64,000 bases of DNA from Allosaccharopolyspora coralli (GTDB lineage Bacteria; Actinomycetota; Actinomycetes; Mycobacteriales; Pseudonocardiaceae): NCBI RefSeq assembly GCF_009664835.1, contig NZ_CP045929.1:1488001-1552000 (forward strand). Reading direction: 5' to 3'. How positions within the stretch are numbered: the stretch's first letter is position 1; every line of letters starts with the position of its first letter. Below are positions 43,112-52,056 of the stretch, in pieces. A program made the translations under genes and the position numbers. The notes under the pieces were generated by a model. It was not told the DNA's origin, made no database searches, and saw only the letters and a list, made by a program, of their open reading frames with translations.

Positions 43112-46010
43112 CCAGGGAGCGGCCCAGCCGTCGCGCGCCGGATCCCAGCGGGGAGCGCGCAAGCCGAAAGCGGGGCGTCGGGAGCGCCGACTCGACGGCG
43201 AGCAGTCGGTTCCGAGCTATACGCCGTCGATCGCCGCCCGCTCGATCGACGGGCATCTGCTCCGTACCGGTCAGGACGTCTTCGCGTGGTACCGGCTCTC
43301 GCCGCAGCGCTGGTCGTTCCGCTCCGACGCGCAGCGCCAGGACCTTATCAACGCCATCGCCGGGCAATACGCCGAGTTGCAGGGGCGGTGGATGCACCTG
43401 CGTGTGACCAACCGGCCGTACCCGATCCGGATGTGGGCCGAGGCGCACGTGCACAACGCGCGCAACCCCGTTCCGGACACTCCGGGCGCGTTGAGCTTCG
43501 ACGACTACATGATCGGTGAGCAACAGCAGCTCATGGGCCGGTCCATGGCCGAGAAAGAGGTCTACCTCGGAGTCCAGGTCCAGACCCGCAACGTCGTCGA
43601 CCGCGCCGTCGAACGTGCCGCGCCGTTGCTGCGCAGGGTCTTCCCGGAGGCAGTCGACGCCGAACTCACCGCGCTCGACAGCGAGATCGAACACCTCGAC
43701 CAGGTCATCGGCTCCGCTGGGCTCGACGGGCGTCCCGTCACGGCCGAGGAGGTTTCGTGGCTGATGCACCGTTCGTGCTCGCTCGGCCTGCCCGCGCCCC
43801 GCAACCTGCCTGCGGTCCCGGGAGCGTTGTGGGAGCCGGAGGACCTGGCCTCGTTCACCGATGCCGCCGACATGCATCAGGAGCCGTACTCGCCGACGGT
43901 GACCGTGCGCGGCCGGACGGGATCGAACTCGGGCGTCAATCGCCACGTGGCCGTGCTGACGGTCGGTCAGACCCACGGCCTGCAGATCCCCGAGATCGAC
44001 GACCCGTGGATCCAGCACTCCGACCGGCTGCCCGCGCCCGTCGAATGGTCCGCGCGGATCTACGTGCGCAAACCCGAGGACGTCGGTCACGAGCTGCAGC
44101 GGCAGATGAACAAGGTGCGCTCCCAGGTCCGGCACTACACCGAGGAACACGACCTCGAACCGCCGACCTCGCTGGCGCGCCAAGCAGGCAGGGTGCTCGA
44201 GATCGACGACGAGATGACCTCGGGGTTCACCGCGTTGGCGACCCGAGTGCGCTCGTGGTGGCGGCTCGCGGTGTCCGGGCCGAGCGAACGGGACGCGCTG
44301 CGACTCGCGCAGCAGATCCTCGACCTGTACAAGCCGAAGGTCGCCATCGAACACCCCGAGGCGCAGTACGCCATGGCGCGCGAGTTCATCCCGGGAGAGC
44401 AGCTGGCTTCCGGCGCCTACCTGCGGCGCGGCTCCGTGGTCTGGGCCGCCTCGGCCGTCCCGCAGGCCACCGCCGAAGTGGGCGACCGGCGAGGTGTGCT
44501 GCTCGGCGAAACCTGCACCGCGACGCGCCGTCCGGTGGCGTGGGACCCGTGGATGGCCCAGGAGGTCCGCGACGCGTCCGGTCTCACCGCGATGGTGGCC
44601 GGTCTGGGCGGCGGCAAGTCGTTCCTCGGCGGCGGTCTCGTCTACAAGACGTTGCGTTCCGGAGCGTCCTGGACGTTGCTCGACCCCTCGGGTCCGCTCG
44701 CGGAACTGTGCAAGTTGCCGGAACTGAAGCCGTACGCGCGGCCGATCAACCTGCTCAACGCCCAGCCCGGCATCCTCAACCCCTATCGCGTGGTCGCCGA
44801 CCCCGCGCTGGAGCACTTCGTCGACGAGGACGACCCGGAACGCAGCTGGCGCCGCGAGCGTGCGCTGGCGGCGGCGACACGGCGGCGGCTCGTGCTCGAC
44901 GTGCTCACCGGACTCCTGCCGTACGAGGTCGCGCGGATGCCGCAGACCCGGATCGTGCTGCTGCGCGCGGTCCGTGCCGTCGGCGGCCGGTTCGACGCCC
45001 ACCCCGGGATGGTGTTCGAGGCGCTGCGTCGCGACGCCAGCGAACACCACGAACACGCGGTCGTCGTCGCCGACTTCCTCGACGAGCTCCGCGAACGCAT
45101 GTCGCTGCTCATCCCGGAAGCCGACGCCGACCCGTACTCGGAATCGCGTGAGGACCGGCTCACCGTGCTCACCATGGCCGGTCTGACGCTGCCGAAGGAC
45201 GGCGTGGGTCGGGAACACTGGACCGACGCCGAGGCACTCGGGGTGCAGCTGCTGAACCTGGCGGCCTGGCTGACGCAGCGGTCCATCTACGAGCGGCCCA
45301 AGAACGAGCGCAAGGGTGTGTGGATCGACGAGGCGTTCTTCCTGTCCGAAGTGCCGACCGGCCGGGTCCTGATGAACCGGTTCGCCCGCGACTCCCGAAA
45401 ATGGAACGTGCGCGTCCTGCTGTCCAGCCAGATCCCGTCGGACTTCCTGCGTATCCAAGGGTTCGTGTCGTTGCTGGACTCGGTGTTCGTCGGCAGGGTC
45501 GACGACGAGCAGGCGCAGTCGGACGCGTTGCGGTTGCTGAAGGTCCCGGTCGACTCGGGCTACGAGACGGTGGTCTCCGCTCTCGGAAGGCGCCCGGGTC
45601 CGGCACGCAACAACACCGAGCGCGACCGCTCCCCCCGGCAGTTCATCTTCGGTGACGGTGCCGGCGGTGTGGAACGCATCCGCATCGACTTCGGTGGTCC
45701 GCACCTCGAACACCTCCGTGAAGCGCTGGACACGACACCGGACGCGCACGCGGAGACCGAGCGTCAGCACGTCCCGGACTTCACCGACGCGGTGAACTCC
45801 GACGCTGCCTTCGTACCGAGCGGCGACGACGAGGTCGAGGAGTTCGACGAGCTCGAGCTCGAATCCGTCGGAATCAGCGAGTACGAAGGCGCCGAGCAGT
45901 ACGAGAGTGCCGGCAACGACGACAGGGTGGGTCACGCGGTCTCGTCCGGCGCGAACGGGCACCCCGACTCGAACGGCCACTCGGGACGGACGGGGGACGA
46001 CGCCCGGTGA
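43086..46010 (+). CDS. VirB4/TraC-like conjugation-type ATPase
   Basis: A 974-residue cytoplasmic ATPase. Walker A VAGLGGGKSFL is near residue 510 and Walker B GVWIDEAFFLSE near residue 743; RDSRKWNVRVLLSSQIPSDFL is the typical post-Walker-B segment (Gln sensor). The N-terminal half is the VirB4-type membrane-proximal domain, beginning VPSYTPSIAARSIDGHLL. The C-terminal ~120 residues are acidic, low complexity. GTG 43086 has AAGGAGG seven bases upstream inside the previous gene. Energises pilus or translocation assembly in T4SS relatives. Its stop overlaps the next start. Confidence 0.85.
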   Translation: MFGRRRSRDQGAAQPSRAGSQRGARKPKAGRRERRLDGEQSVPSYTPSIAARSIDGHLLRTGQDVFAWYRLSPQRWSFRSDAQRQDLINAIAGQYAELQGRWMHLRVTNRPYPIRMWAEAHVHNARNPVPDTPGALSFDDYMIGEQQQLMGRSMAEKEVYLGVQVQTRNVVDRAVERAAPLLRRVFPEAVDAELTALDSEIEHLDQVIGSAGLDGRPVTAEEVSWLMHRSCSLGLPAPRNLPAVPGALWEPEDLASFTDAADMHQEPYSPTVTVRGRTGSNSGVNRHVAVLTVGQTHGLQIPEIDDPWIQHSDRLPAPVEWSARIYVRKPEDVGHELQRQMNKVRSQVRHYTEEHDLEPPTSLARQAGRVLEIDDEMTSGFTALATRVRSWWRLAVSGPSERDALRLAQQILDLYKPKVAIEHPEAQYAMAREFIPGEQLASGAYLRRGSVVWAASAVPQATAEVGDRRGVLLGETCTATRRPVAWDPWMAQEVRDASGLTAMVAGLGGGKSFLGGGLVYKTLRSGASWTLLDPSGPLAELCKLPELKPYARPINLLNAQPGILNPYRVVADPALEHFVDEDDPERSWRRERALAAATRRRLVLDVLTGLLPYEVARMPQTRIVLLRAVRAVGGRFDAHPGMVFEALRRDASEHHEHAVVVADFLDELRERMSLLIPEADADPYSESREDRLTVLTMAGLTLPKDGVGREHWTDAEALGVQLLNLAAWLTQRSIYERPKNERKGVWIDEAFFLSEVPTGRVLMNRFARDSRKWNVRVLLSSQIPSDFLRIQGFVSLLDSVFVGRVDDEQAQSDALRLLKVPVDSGYETVVSALGRRPGPARNNTERDRSPRQFIFGDGAGGVERIRIDFGGPHLEHLREALDTTPDAHAETERQHVPDFTDAVNSDAAFVPSGDDEVEEFDELELESVGISEYEGAEQYESAGNDDRVGHAVSSGANGHPDSNGHSGRTGDDAR

Positions 46011-47923
46011 CTCTGTTGGCGGTGCTGGTGGTCGCCGTCGCGCTGGTCGCGGCGTGGCGGCGGCCGAAACGCGCACACTCCCGCGAGCACCCCCGCAGGC
46101 GTGGACCGCTGCTGGCCACCGCGGCGATCGTCGCGCTGCAGGTGCTGATCGGAACCCCGGCCAGCGGTCAGCCGTTCGACTGCAAGGAGGCGCCGAACCC
46201 GGAACGCCCCGGAGCGGGCATGGTCGGTGCCCTCGACCCGGCTCCGATGGGCACCGGCTACCCGGGCAGTGCCTACGACGAGTACGGATACGCCGGACTC
46301 GTCTGGCACACCTACGACCTCGGCTGCGGGCCGCAGGGCATCACCAACCCGAACGCGCTGGTCGACACCTGGGTCGGCAACGAACTGTTCAACATCGGCA
46401 AGAACCTGGTCGGTGCCACGAACGGGTTGCACTACGCGCTGCTCAGTGGTGACCTCCTGGGGCCGTTGGACGATGCGATCGCCACCGGCTCCACCGCCCT
46501 CTACGAGAGCGTGTTCGCACCGTGGTTCGGCGTCGTGGCCCTGGTTCTGGCGGTGCTGCTGTTCCGCTACATCTGGCAAGGCGATCTCGCGGCCATAGGC
46601 AAGCGCACCCTGTGGGCCTTGGCGGCCTTGTGGTTCGCCGCCGCCACCTACCTGACGCCGCTCGTCTACACCCACGCGCTCGATGACGTGGTCATCACCG
46701 GGACCTCGGCCGTGCAGGCGGGTTTCCTCCGTGAGGTCGGGATCGACGAACGCAACGCGCTGCCGACCGTCCTGCACGACCAGGTCGTCTACCGGAACTG
46801 GGCGCGCGGTGAGTTCGGCTCGCCCGACTCGCCGCAGGCTCAGGAGCTGGGCCGCGAACTGCTCGCCGCCCAGGCCTGGTCCAAGCGCGAGGTGCTGCGG
46901 GGTGAGGACGCCGGGTCGCCGGAGGAGAAGAAGCAGCAGTTCGAGGACGTCGCCGGGCGGATGGGGAGTGCCTACACGACGTTCCAGGGCGTCGACGGCA
47001 GCCGTGTCGGCGCGGGCCTGCTGGCGACGTTGCAGGGGCTCGCCTACACCTCGTTCCAACTGCTGGCGAAAGCCTCGATCCTGCTGGCCCAGGTGCTGTT
47101 GCGGATGGTGATCCTGGCGGGGCCGCTGATCGGTCTCGCCGCGCTCGTCTATCACCAGGTACTGCGTTCGATCGGCAGGGTCGCGGGCGCCGCGATGCTC
47201 AACGTCGTGATGGTCTCCGCGATGGCCGGGCTGCACACGATGATCCTGACCTGGATCTTCGACCCGTTGCGCGGCTTCTCGGTGCTCACCCAGATGCTGC
47301 TCGCGGCCTTGGTGACGACCGTGTTCCTGTTGCTGGTCAAGCCGGTGCGCCGGATCGGCCAGATGGTGCAGCTCACGGTCGGCCGGAGCGGTACCGATGC
47401 CGACACCTCGCCCGGCATCTTCTCGCGGTTCCGGGGACGAAAACCCGAGCAACCGCAGGACGATTTCTGGGATCAGGTCCGGTCCTCGGACGACTCCGAC
47501 GCCGGCGGCACCCGGCGAGCGCGCGGCAGGCCGGAGGCGGACACGGCGTCGGTCGCCGGGGTGGCGCAGCGGCTCGACCGGGATGGTGCACCCGAACTCA
47601 CCGGCGGCGGTTCGCCGACCGCTCGCGTGGAGTCGGCACCGACGCTGCCCGCTTCCGGGACCGCCACGCCGCAGCGTCCGGGAACACCTCGGGCGCTCCC
47701 GGAGGGGCGGAGCAGCCGCGTCGTCGACACCGCACCCGTCGCGGCTGCGCGCTGGGACGTCGTCAACGAACCGGTTCTCGTGCCGTCCCGCGCGGGACGG
47801 CCCGCCTGGTCGGAGGGCACGTCCCGGCCGCACGAACCCGACGTGGTCTCGGGACGTCAGGTCGACGTGGTGTTCCGGCCGTCGCGCGGCCTGGAGGTGG
47901 CCGATGGCCAGTACGACCGGTGA
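46007..47923 (+). CDS. VirB6/TrbL-like polytopic membrane protein
   Basis: A 638-residue membrane protein: N-terminal helix then a secreted Cys-bearing segment (FDCKEAP... YDLGCGPQ), helices near residues 165-190 and 200-220, an extracytoplasmic loop, and a hydrophobic block near 350-450 (MVILAGPLIGLAAL, LHTMILTWIF, LLAALVTTVFLLL). From about residue 465 the tail is Arg/Pro/Ser-rich. Topology and position after the VirB4-like gene fit the VirB6/TrbL channel component of actinobacterial T4SS clusters. GTG start coupled by GTGA overlap. Confidence 0.75.
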   Translation: MTLLAVLVVAVALVAAWRRPKRAHSREHPRRRGPLLATAAIVALQVLIGTPASGQPFDCKEAPNPERPGAGMVGALDPAPMGTGYPGSAYDEYGYAGLVWHTYDLGCGPQGITNPNALVDTWVGNELFNIGKNLVGATNGLHYALLSGDLLGPLDDAIATGSTALYESVFAPWFGVVALVLAVLLFRYIWQGDLAAIGKRTLWALAALWFAAATYLTPLVYTHALDDVVITGTSAVQAGFLREVGIDERNALPTVLHDQVVYRNWARGEFGSPDSPQAQELGRELLAAQAWSKREVLRGEDAGSPEEKKQQFEDVAGRMGSAYTTFQGVDGSRVGAGLLATLQGLAYTSFQLLAKASILLAQVLLRMVILAGPLIGLAALVYHQVLRSIGRVAGAAMLNVVMVSAMAGLHTMILTWIFDPLRGFSVLTQMLLAALVTTVFLLLVKPVRRIGQMVQLTVGRSGTDADTSPGIFSRFRGRKPEQPQDDFWDQVRSSDDSDAGGTRRARGRPEADTASVAGVAQRLDRDGAPELTGGGSPTARVESAPTLPASGTATPQRPGTPRALPEGRSSRVVDTAPVAAARWDVVNEPVLVPSRAGRPAWSEGTSRPHEPDVVSGRQVDVVFRPSRGLEVADGQYDR

Positions 47924-47963
47924 CGGGCGCCCGCCCGCACGGGTGAGTTGAGGGAGGACACCG

Positions 47964-48557
47964 ATGCCGATCCGCACCCACAGGGGCAGGGCTGCGGTGT
48001 ACCGGAGGCTCTGGGGCTGGCCGCTACGATCGCCGAAGCACCTGCTCGCGGCGGTCGTGCTGTTCGCGGGCCTGGCCACCGGCGTCGGGCTACTGTTGCC
48101 GGAACCGCAGCTCGACTCACCGCAGCAGCGAGGTTCCCAGCAGGCCTCCAGCGGTGGTCCGGACGAGGCCGCCGTGGCCGCCGAGCGGCGCGCGGCCAAG
48201 GCGCCACCGACGATCTCCGTGCCGCAGGGAGGGCCCGCACCGGCCGCACCGTCACCCGAAGGGCTCACCACCGCCGAGGCGTGGGGCAGGGCCTGGGTCA
48301 CGCACCCACCCGGAACCGATTCCCAGCAGTGGTTGCAGCGCTTGCGCCCGCACACCACCGCCGAGTTCATCACCGTCATGTCCTCGGTGGACCCGGCCAA
48401 CGTGCCGTCCACCGAGGTCACGGGACCCGCCGCGCCGTTGGAGTCCACGTCCGGCTCGATGGACGTGCGGCTGCCGACGAACGCGGGCGAATTGGAGATC
48501 CTGGTGATCAGGACCGGTCAGGGCTGGAAGGTCGCCGACTACACGAAGGTGGGCTGA
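47964..48557 (+). CDS. Single-pass membrane protein, possible VirB8-like role
   Basis: A 197-residue protein with a short basic N-terminus, one helix near residues 27-46, a Pro/Ser/Gln linker and a ~90-residue extracytoplasmic domain (AEAWGRAWVTHPP... EFITVMSSVDPANVP... LEILVIRTGQGWKVADY). The topology and NTF2-like end match VirB8/TcpC-type scaffolds of Gram-positive T4SS, but no sequence motif proves it. GGGAGGACACCG ribosome site before ATG 47964. Confidence 0.65.
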   Translation: MPIRTHRGRAAVYRRLWGWPLRSPKHLLAAVVLFAGLATGVGLLLPEPQLDSPQQRGSQQASSGGPDEAAVAAERRAAKAPPTISVPQGGPAPAAPSPEGLTTAEAWGRAWVTHPPGTDSQQWLQRLRPHTTAEFITVMSSVDPANVPSTEVTGPAAPLESTSGSMDVRLPTNAGELEILVIRTGQGWKVADYTKVG

Positions 48558-48558
48558 G

Positions 48559-49548
48559 GTGCGCAAACTCGTGGTGGTCCTGGTGATCCTCGTCGGTTTC
48601 GGAGGGCTGGTCGGGGTGGGCGCGATGACGGCCCTGCTCGGCAGTGTCGGACAGGGTGGGCGTAGCTGGTCGAGCTGCAACACCGGGCTGGGCCCGTGGG
48701 GCGACGGCGCCGCCCGGGGTGAACAGGACGCGGCCACGCTCAACGACGAGTCGATGCGCATCGTGCGACGCATCATCGAGATCGGACAGTCCCGCGAGAT
48801 GTCGCCGCGCGCGTGGCAGATCGCGATCCAGGCGGGGAAAACGGAGTCGAACCTGGCCAATCTGACCTACGGTGATCGCGACTCGCTGGGAATATTCCAG
48901 ATGCGTCCCTCGATGGGCTGGGGCAGTGTCGCGCAGGTCACCGACGTCGATTACCAGATCAACAAGTTCTACGACGTGCTCCTCGACGTGGACGGCTGGG
49001 AGGACATGCGTCCGGGCGTCGCCGCACAACGCGTCGAGCGGTCCGCCTATCCGAGCCGCTACCACAACTGGGAGGCGATGGCCGCTCATCTGGTGAGCAC
49101 CGAGGGGCAGGCAGGCAGTGTCAGTGGCTGCGAGGAGATGCCCGCGTCGGGGGTGCTCGCAGGCAAAGCGATCACCTTCGCCGACGACCAGATCGGCAAG
49201 CCGTACGTGTGGGGCGCGGCGGGCCCGGACAGCTTCGACTGCTCGGGACTCACCCAGAAGGCGTGGGAAGCGGCGGGAGTGACGATCCCCAAGTACTCGC
49301 GATCCCAGTACGAACAGGGCGGCAAGCACGTCTCACTGAGCGAAGCACAGCCCGGTGACCTGGTGTTCTGGGGATCGGGCCGCGATCCGAAGGCGATTCA
49401 TCACGTCGCGCTCTACCTCGGCGACGACGAGATTCTGCAGGCTCCGCAGCCGGGCGAGTCGGTGGAGCGGACGAAGCTGTGGGACGGCGGCGAGCTACTG
49501 CCGACCGTGGTGCGGCCCGCCCCGGACATGCGGTCCGATGCGCAGTGA
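48559..49548 (+). CDS. Cell-wall hydrolase: lytic transglycosylase-like plus NlpC/P60
   Basis: A 329-residue membrane-anchored enzyme. N-terminal helix (VVVLVILVGFGGLVGVGA), residues about 55-180 a transglycosylase-like domain (IAIQAGKTESNLANL, then DSLGIFQMRPSMGWG), and residues 205-320 an NlpC/P60 peptidase with Cys in FDCSGLTQKA and His in IHHVALYLG. This two-domain form is the VirB1-equivalent hydrolase of Gram-positive conjugation systems, opening peptidoglycan for the channel. GTG 48559 lies two bases after the previous stop. Confidence 0.85.
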   Translation: MRKLVVVLVILVGFGGLVGVGAMTALLGSVGQGGRSWSSCNTGLGPWGDGAARGEQDAATLNDESMRIVRRIIEIGQSREMSPRAWQIAIQAGKTESNLANLTYGDRDSLGIFQMRPSMGWGSVAQVTDVDYQINKFYDVLLDVDGWEDMRPGVAAQRVERSAYPSRYHNWEAMAAHLVSTEGQAGSVSGCEEMPASGVLAGKAITFADDQIGKPYVWGAAGPDSFDCSGLTQKAWEAAGVTIPKYSRSQYEQGGKHVSLSEAQPGDLVFWGSGRDPKAIHHVALYLGDDEILQAPQPGESVERTKLWDGGELLPTVVRPAPDMRSDAQ

Positions 49549-49622
49549 GAGCGCGTCCGGGAACTGGCGTTTGTGCACGTCGGGCACACCTCACACGCGC
49601 TCGGCCACCGCTAGGTGAGACC

Positions 49623-49738
49623 AGTCCGTGCCTGGCAAGGCAGGGCGGTTCGCTGCGCACGCGTGGTATCCAAGAGGGCCTCAACATCGCGGGGCGAGAA
49701 CTGGGGCGGCGGTACTGGACGACCCGTCCACGTTCCCA
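49623..49738 (+). repeat. Structured inverted-repeat element, copy B
   Basis: Plus-strand counterpart of the element at 40932-41062. Shared words include GTGCCT, GCAAGGCAGGG, CCAAGAGG/TCAAGAGG, CAAC, GAACT, CGGT, TGGAC and GTTCC in the same order. The outer stem is weaker (CCAGT/ACTGG plus mismatched extension) with several paired changes relative to copy A. It follows the last gene of the T4SS-like cluster and precedes 49832. Confidence 0.65.
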
Positions 49739-49831
49739 GTGCTCTCTGGGAGCTCCGACTCGAGCGGATCTATCGGGTGGCCCGGTCGGCGGGTGACAAT
49801 GATCCGGCTGTCGTTACTGGGAGGATGATCG

Positions 49832-50314
49832 ATGTTCACGCCTGACCCGATCCCGCGCCGGAGCGGTCCGCCCGCGTCGAGCACCCCACTCGGTGACTAC
49901 CTCTCCGAGGCGACGCACGGCGTCGACGACGGTTACGCGGTCCTGCCGCGCTCGCTGGCGGAGAACATGCCGTTGCCCTGGCAGCAACAGATGCGGCATC
50001 TGCTCGCCGAGTTCCATCAGGCGTTCGGGCACGTCCCGTGGCCGGTGTACAGGGTGGTGCCCTCACGCTCGGAGCGCCTGGTGGACCTCGATGACGACCA
50101 GCTCGCCGAGGTCGGCTGCACGGTCGAGGTCGGGGACGACGGCGAACTGGAGTACCGGCGACGCGACGGCCGCGTGATCGAGGACCCGAGCCACCACGAG
50201 GTGCTGGTCTCGTGCCTGGACCCGATTCCACGCCACGATCCGGATTCGCCGTACGCCTCCGGCCCGACGGCCCCCGCGGCCCCACCGCCCGCTCCGCCAC
50301 CGCCCGCGTGGTGA
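49832..50314 (+). CDS. Hypothetical protein, conserved-looking
   Basis: A 160-residue protein I do not recognise. Residues 15-120 look folded (YAVLPRSLAENMPLPWQQQMRHLLAEFHQAF and VPWPVYRVVPSRSERL, quoted in part); the last 30 residues are Pro/Ala-rich. No signal peptide or helix. GGGAGGATGATCG ribosome site before ATG 49832. Directly behind the repeat element, possibly part of the secretion-like cluster. Confidence 0.7.
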   Translation: MFTPDPIPRRSGPPASSTPLGDYLSEATHGVDDGYAVLPRSLAENMPLPWQQQMRHLLAEFHQAFGHVPWPVYRVVPSRSERLVDLDDDQLAEVGCTVEVGDDGELEYRRRDGRVIEDPSHHEVLVSCLDPIPRHDPDSPYASGPTAPAAPPPAPPPPAW

Positions 50315-50377
50315 CGGGGCGGCCGTCTCGTGGCCCTGTCACGTGACATGCGTGGGGTGGCGTGCGAGGCTCGAAAC

Positions 50378-50566
50378 ATGGACGCCAACGAGGGTTGGTA
50401 CTTCTGCTTGAAGCACCGTGAGGTCGAGCCGGGGGCGGGATGTCGCGCGGCGAACCGCCTGGGGCCGTACCCGGACAAGGCGACCGCGGCGCAGGCGCTG
50501 GACATCGCGCGGGAACGGACCAAAGCCGCCGACGAGGCGGACCGTCGCTGGGACGAGAAAGGCTGA
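50378..50566 (+). CDS. Small SPOR-like hypothetical protein
   Basis: A 62-residue protein: WYFCLKHREVEPGAGCRAANRLGPYPDKATAAQAL and a charged helix to the end. This pattern (WYFCLKH...LGPY...A..AL) is a common small actinobacterial protein of unknown function; the RLGPYPDKATA turn resembles a SPOR half. ATG 50378. Seven bases separate it from the RNase II-family gene. Confidence 0.75.
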   Translation: MDANEGWYFCLKHREVEPGAGCRAANRLGPYPDKATAAQALDIARERTKAADEADRRWDEKG

Positions 50567-50572
50567 CCGGCG

Positions 50573-52054
50573 ATGGCGACGGCACGGACGACCAGCGTGG
50601 GTTCCGGCGTCGTCGCCGCAGGCCATGGCGGGCCATCCGGCCCGCGACGTGTCGGTGTCGGCCTGGATTTCTCGGCCGTGCGCGCGGAGTTCGGTCTCCC
50701 GCAGGATTTCCCCGCCGCGGCGTTGACCGAGGCGGAACGGGCGGTCGCCGAGCCGACGTTGATGACCGGCCTACGGGTGGACCACACGGCGTTGCCGCTG
50801 GTCACAGTGGACCCGTTGGGGTCGAAGGACCTGGATCAGGCGGTGCTGGTGCAGTGTCGCGGCGGTGGCTTCCGGGTGTGGTATGCGATCGCCGACGTGG
50901 CCGCGTTCGTCCGGCCGGGCGGTCCGCTCGACCAGGAAGTGCGCAGGCGCGGTCAAACGTTGTATTTGCCCGACGGGGCAGTCCCACTGCACCCCACCCT
51001 GCTCTCGGAGGGGGCGGCCAGTCTCCTGCCGGATCAGGTTCGCCCGGCGGTGTTGTGGACGATCGACCTGGACCGCGAGGGGGCGATCGCCTCGTGGGAC
51101 GTGCACCGTTCCTGGGTCCGTTCGGTGGCGCAGCTGGATTACGAGACCGTGCAGCGGGACATGGAGACCGACGCCGCACATCCCTCGATCGCGTTGTTGC
51201 CGGAGGTGGGGCGGCTGCGACGCGCGCAGGCAGCGGGACGCGGCGCGATCGAACTCGGCGTCCCGGAACAGCAGATCGTGGCCGACGACGCGCGAGGGTG
51301 GCGCCTGCTGTTGCGGCCGCGGACGTTGCTCGAGGAGTGGAACGCTGAGATCTCGCTGCTCACAGGCATGTGTGCCGCAGAGATGATGTTGGAATCGGGT
51401 GTCGGTGTGCTGCGCACTGTGCCGGGCCCGGACGACGAGTCGGTGGCCGCGTTGCGTGCCTCGGCCGCCGAACTCGGCGTCGAGTGGTCGGAGGACGACC
51501 AGGCCGCGGAGGTGCTCGCTGCGCTGGACCCGACGAGACCGGAAGCGATGGCACTGCACGTTTCCGCCACCCGCCTGCTGCGCGGCGCCGGATACACGGC
51601 TTTCGACGACGGCGCACCGGACAGGGCGCACCACGCGGGCATCGGCGCCGCGTACGCGCACGTGACGGCTCCACTGCGGCGGTTGGTGGACCGCTACGGC
51701 ACGAAGGTGTGCTTGGCGGTGTGTTCGGGCCGAGACATCCCGGAGTGGGTGCACGAGGCACTACCGCAGTTGCCCTCCGCTATGGGTGTCTCGGACCGCA
51801 CGGCCGCGCAGGTGGACCGCGCGTGTCTCCAGCTGGCAGAGGCGTGGGCTTTGGCCGGACGCGTCGGCGAGGTGTTCGAAGCGACGGTGCTGCGGGCCGG
51901 GACGGGTGACGAACCGGTCGGGGAGGTGTTCGTCGCGGACCCGCCGGTGCTTGCTCGCTGCACGGGTGTCGGCGCGTCGCAGGGACGCCGCTTGAGCGTC
52001 CGGCTCGTCGAGGCGGACGTCGCTCGTCGCACCGTCTCCTTCCAAGCCGCGTGA
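50573..52054 (+). CDS. RNB-domain (RNase II family) protein
   Basis: A 493-residue protein whose residues about 55-390 are an RNB exoribonuclease domain: DPLGSKDLDQAVLV (metal-binding Asp near residue 84), VWYAIADVAAFV, and YAHVTAPLRRLVDRYG. It lacks the cold-shock and S1 RNA-binding domains of full-length RNase II/R, a short form widespread in actinobacteria. Probably 3'-5' RNA decay, substrate unknown. The tandem hairpin array starts two bases past the stop. Confidence 0.85.
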   Translation: MATARTTSVGSGVVAAGHGGPSGPRRVGVGLDFSAVRAEFGLPQDFPAAALTEAERAVAEPTLMTGLRVDHTALPLVTVDPLGSKDLDQAVLVQCRGGGFRVWYAIADVAAFVRPGGPLDQEVRRRGQTLYLPDGAVPLHPTLLSEGAASLLPDQVRPAVLWTIDLDREGAIASWDVHRSWVRSVAQLDYETVQRDMETDAAHPSIALLPEVGRLRRAQAAGRGAIELGVPEQQIVADDARGWRLLLRPRTLLEEWNAEISLLTGMCAAEMMLESGVGVLRTVPGPDDESVAALRASAAELGVEWSEDDQAAEVLAALDPTRPEAMALHVSATRLLRGAGYTAFDDGAPDRAHHAGIGAAYAHVTAPLRRLVDRYGTKVCLAVCSGRDIPEWVHEALPQLPSAMGVSDRTAAQVDRACLQLAEAWALAGRVGEVFEATVLRAGTGDEPVGEVFVADPPVLARCTGVGASQGRRLSVRLVEADVARRTVSFQAA

Positions 52055-52056
52055 CC

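Noticed and set aside
42915-46076. Very long open frame (over 1000 codons) on the minus strand opposite the VirB4-like gene
   Set aside because: Antisense shadow caused by high third-position GC; no domain or motif, while the plus strand encodes an intact ATPase.
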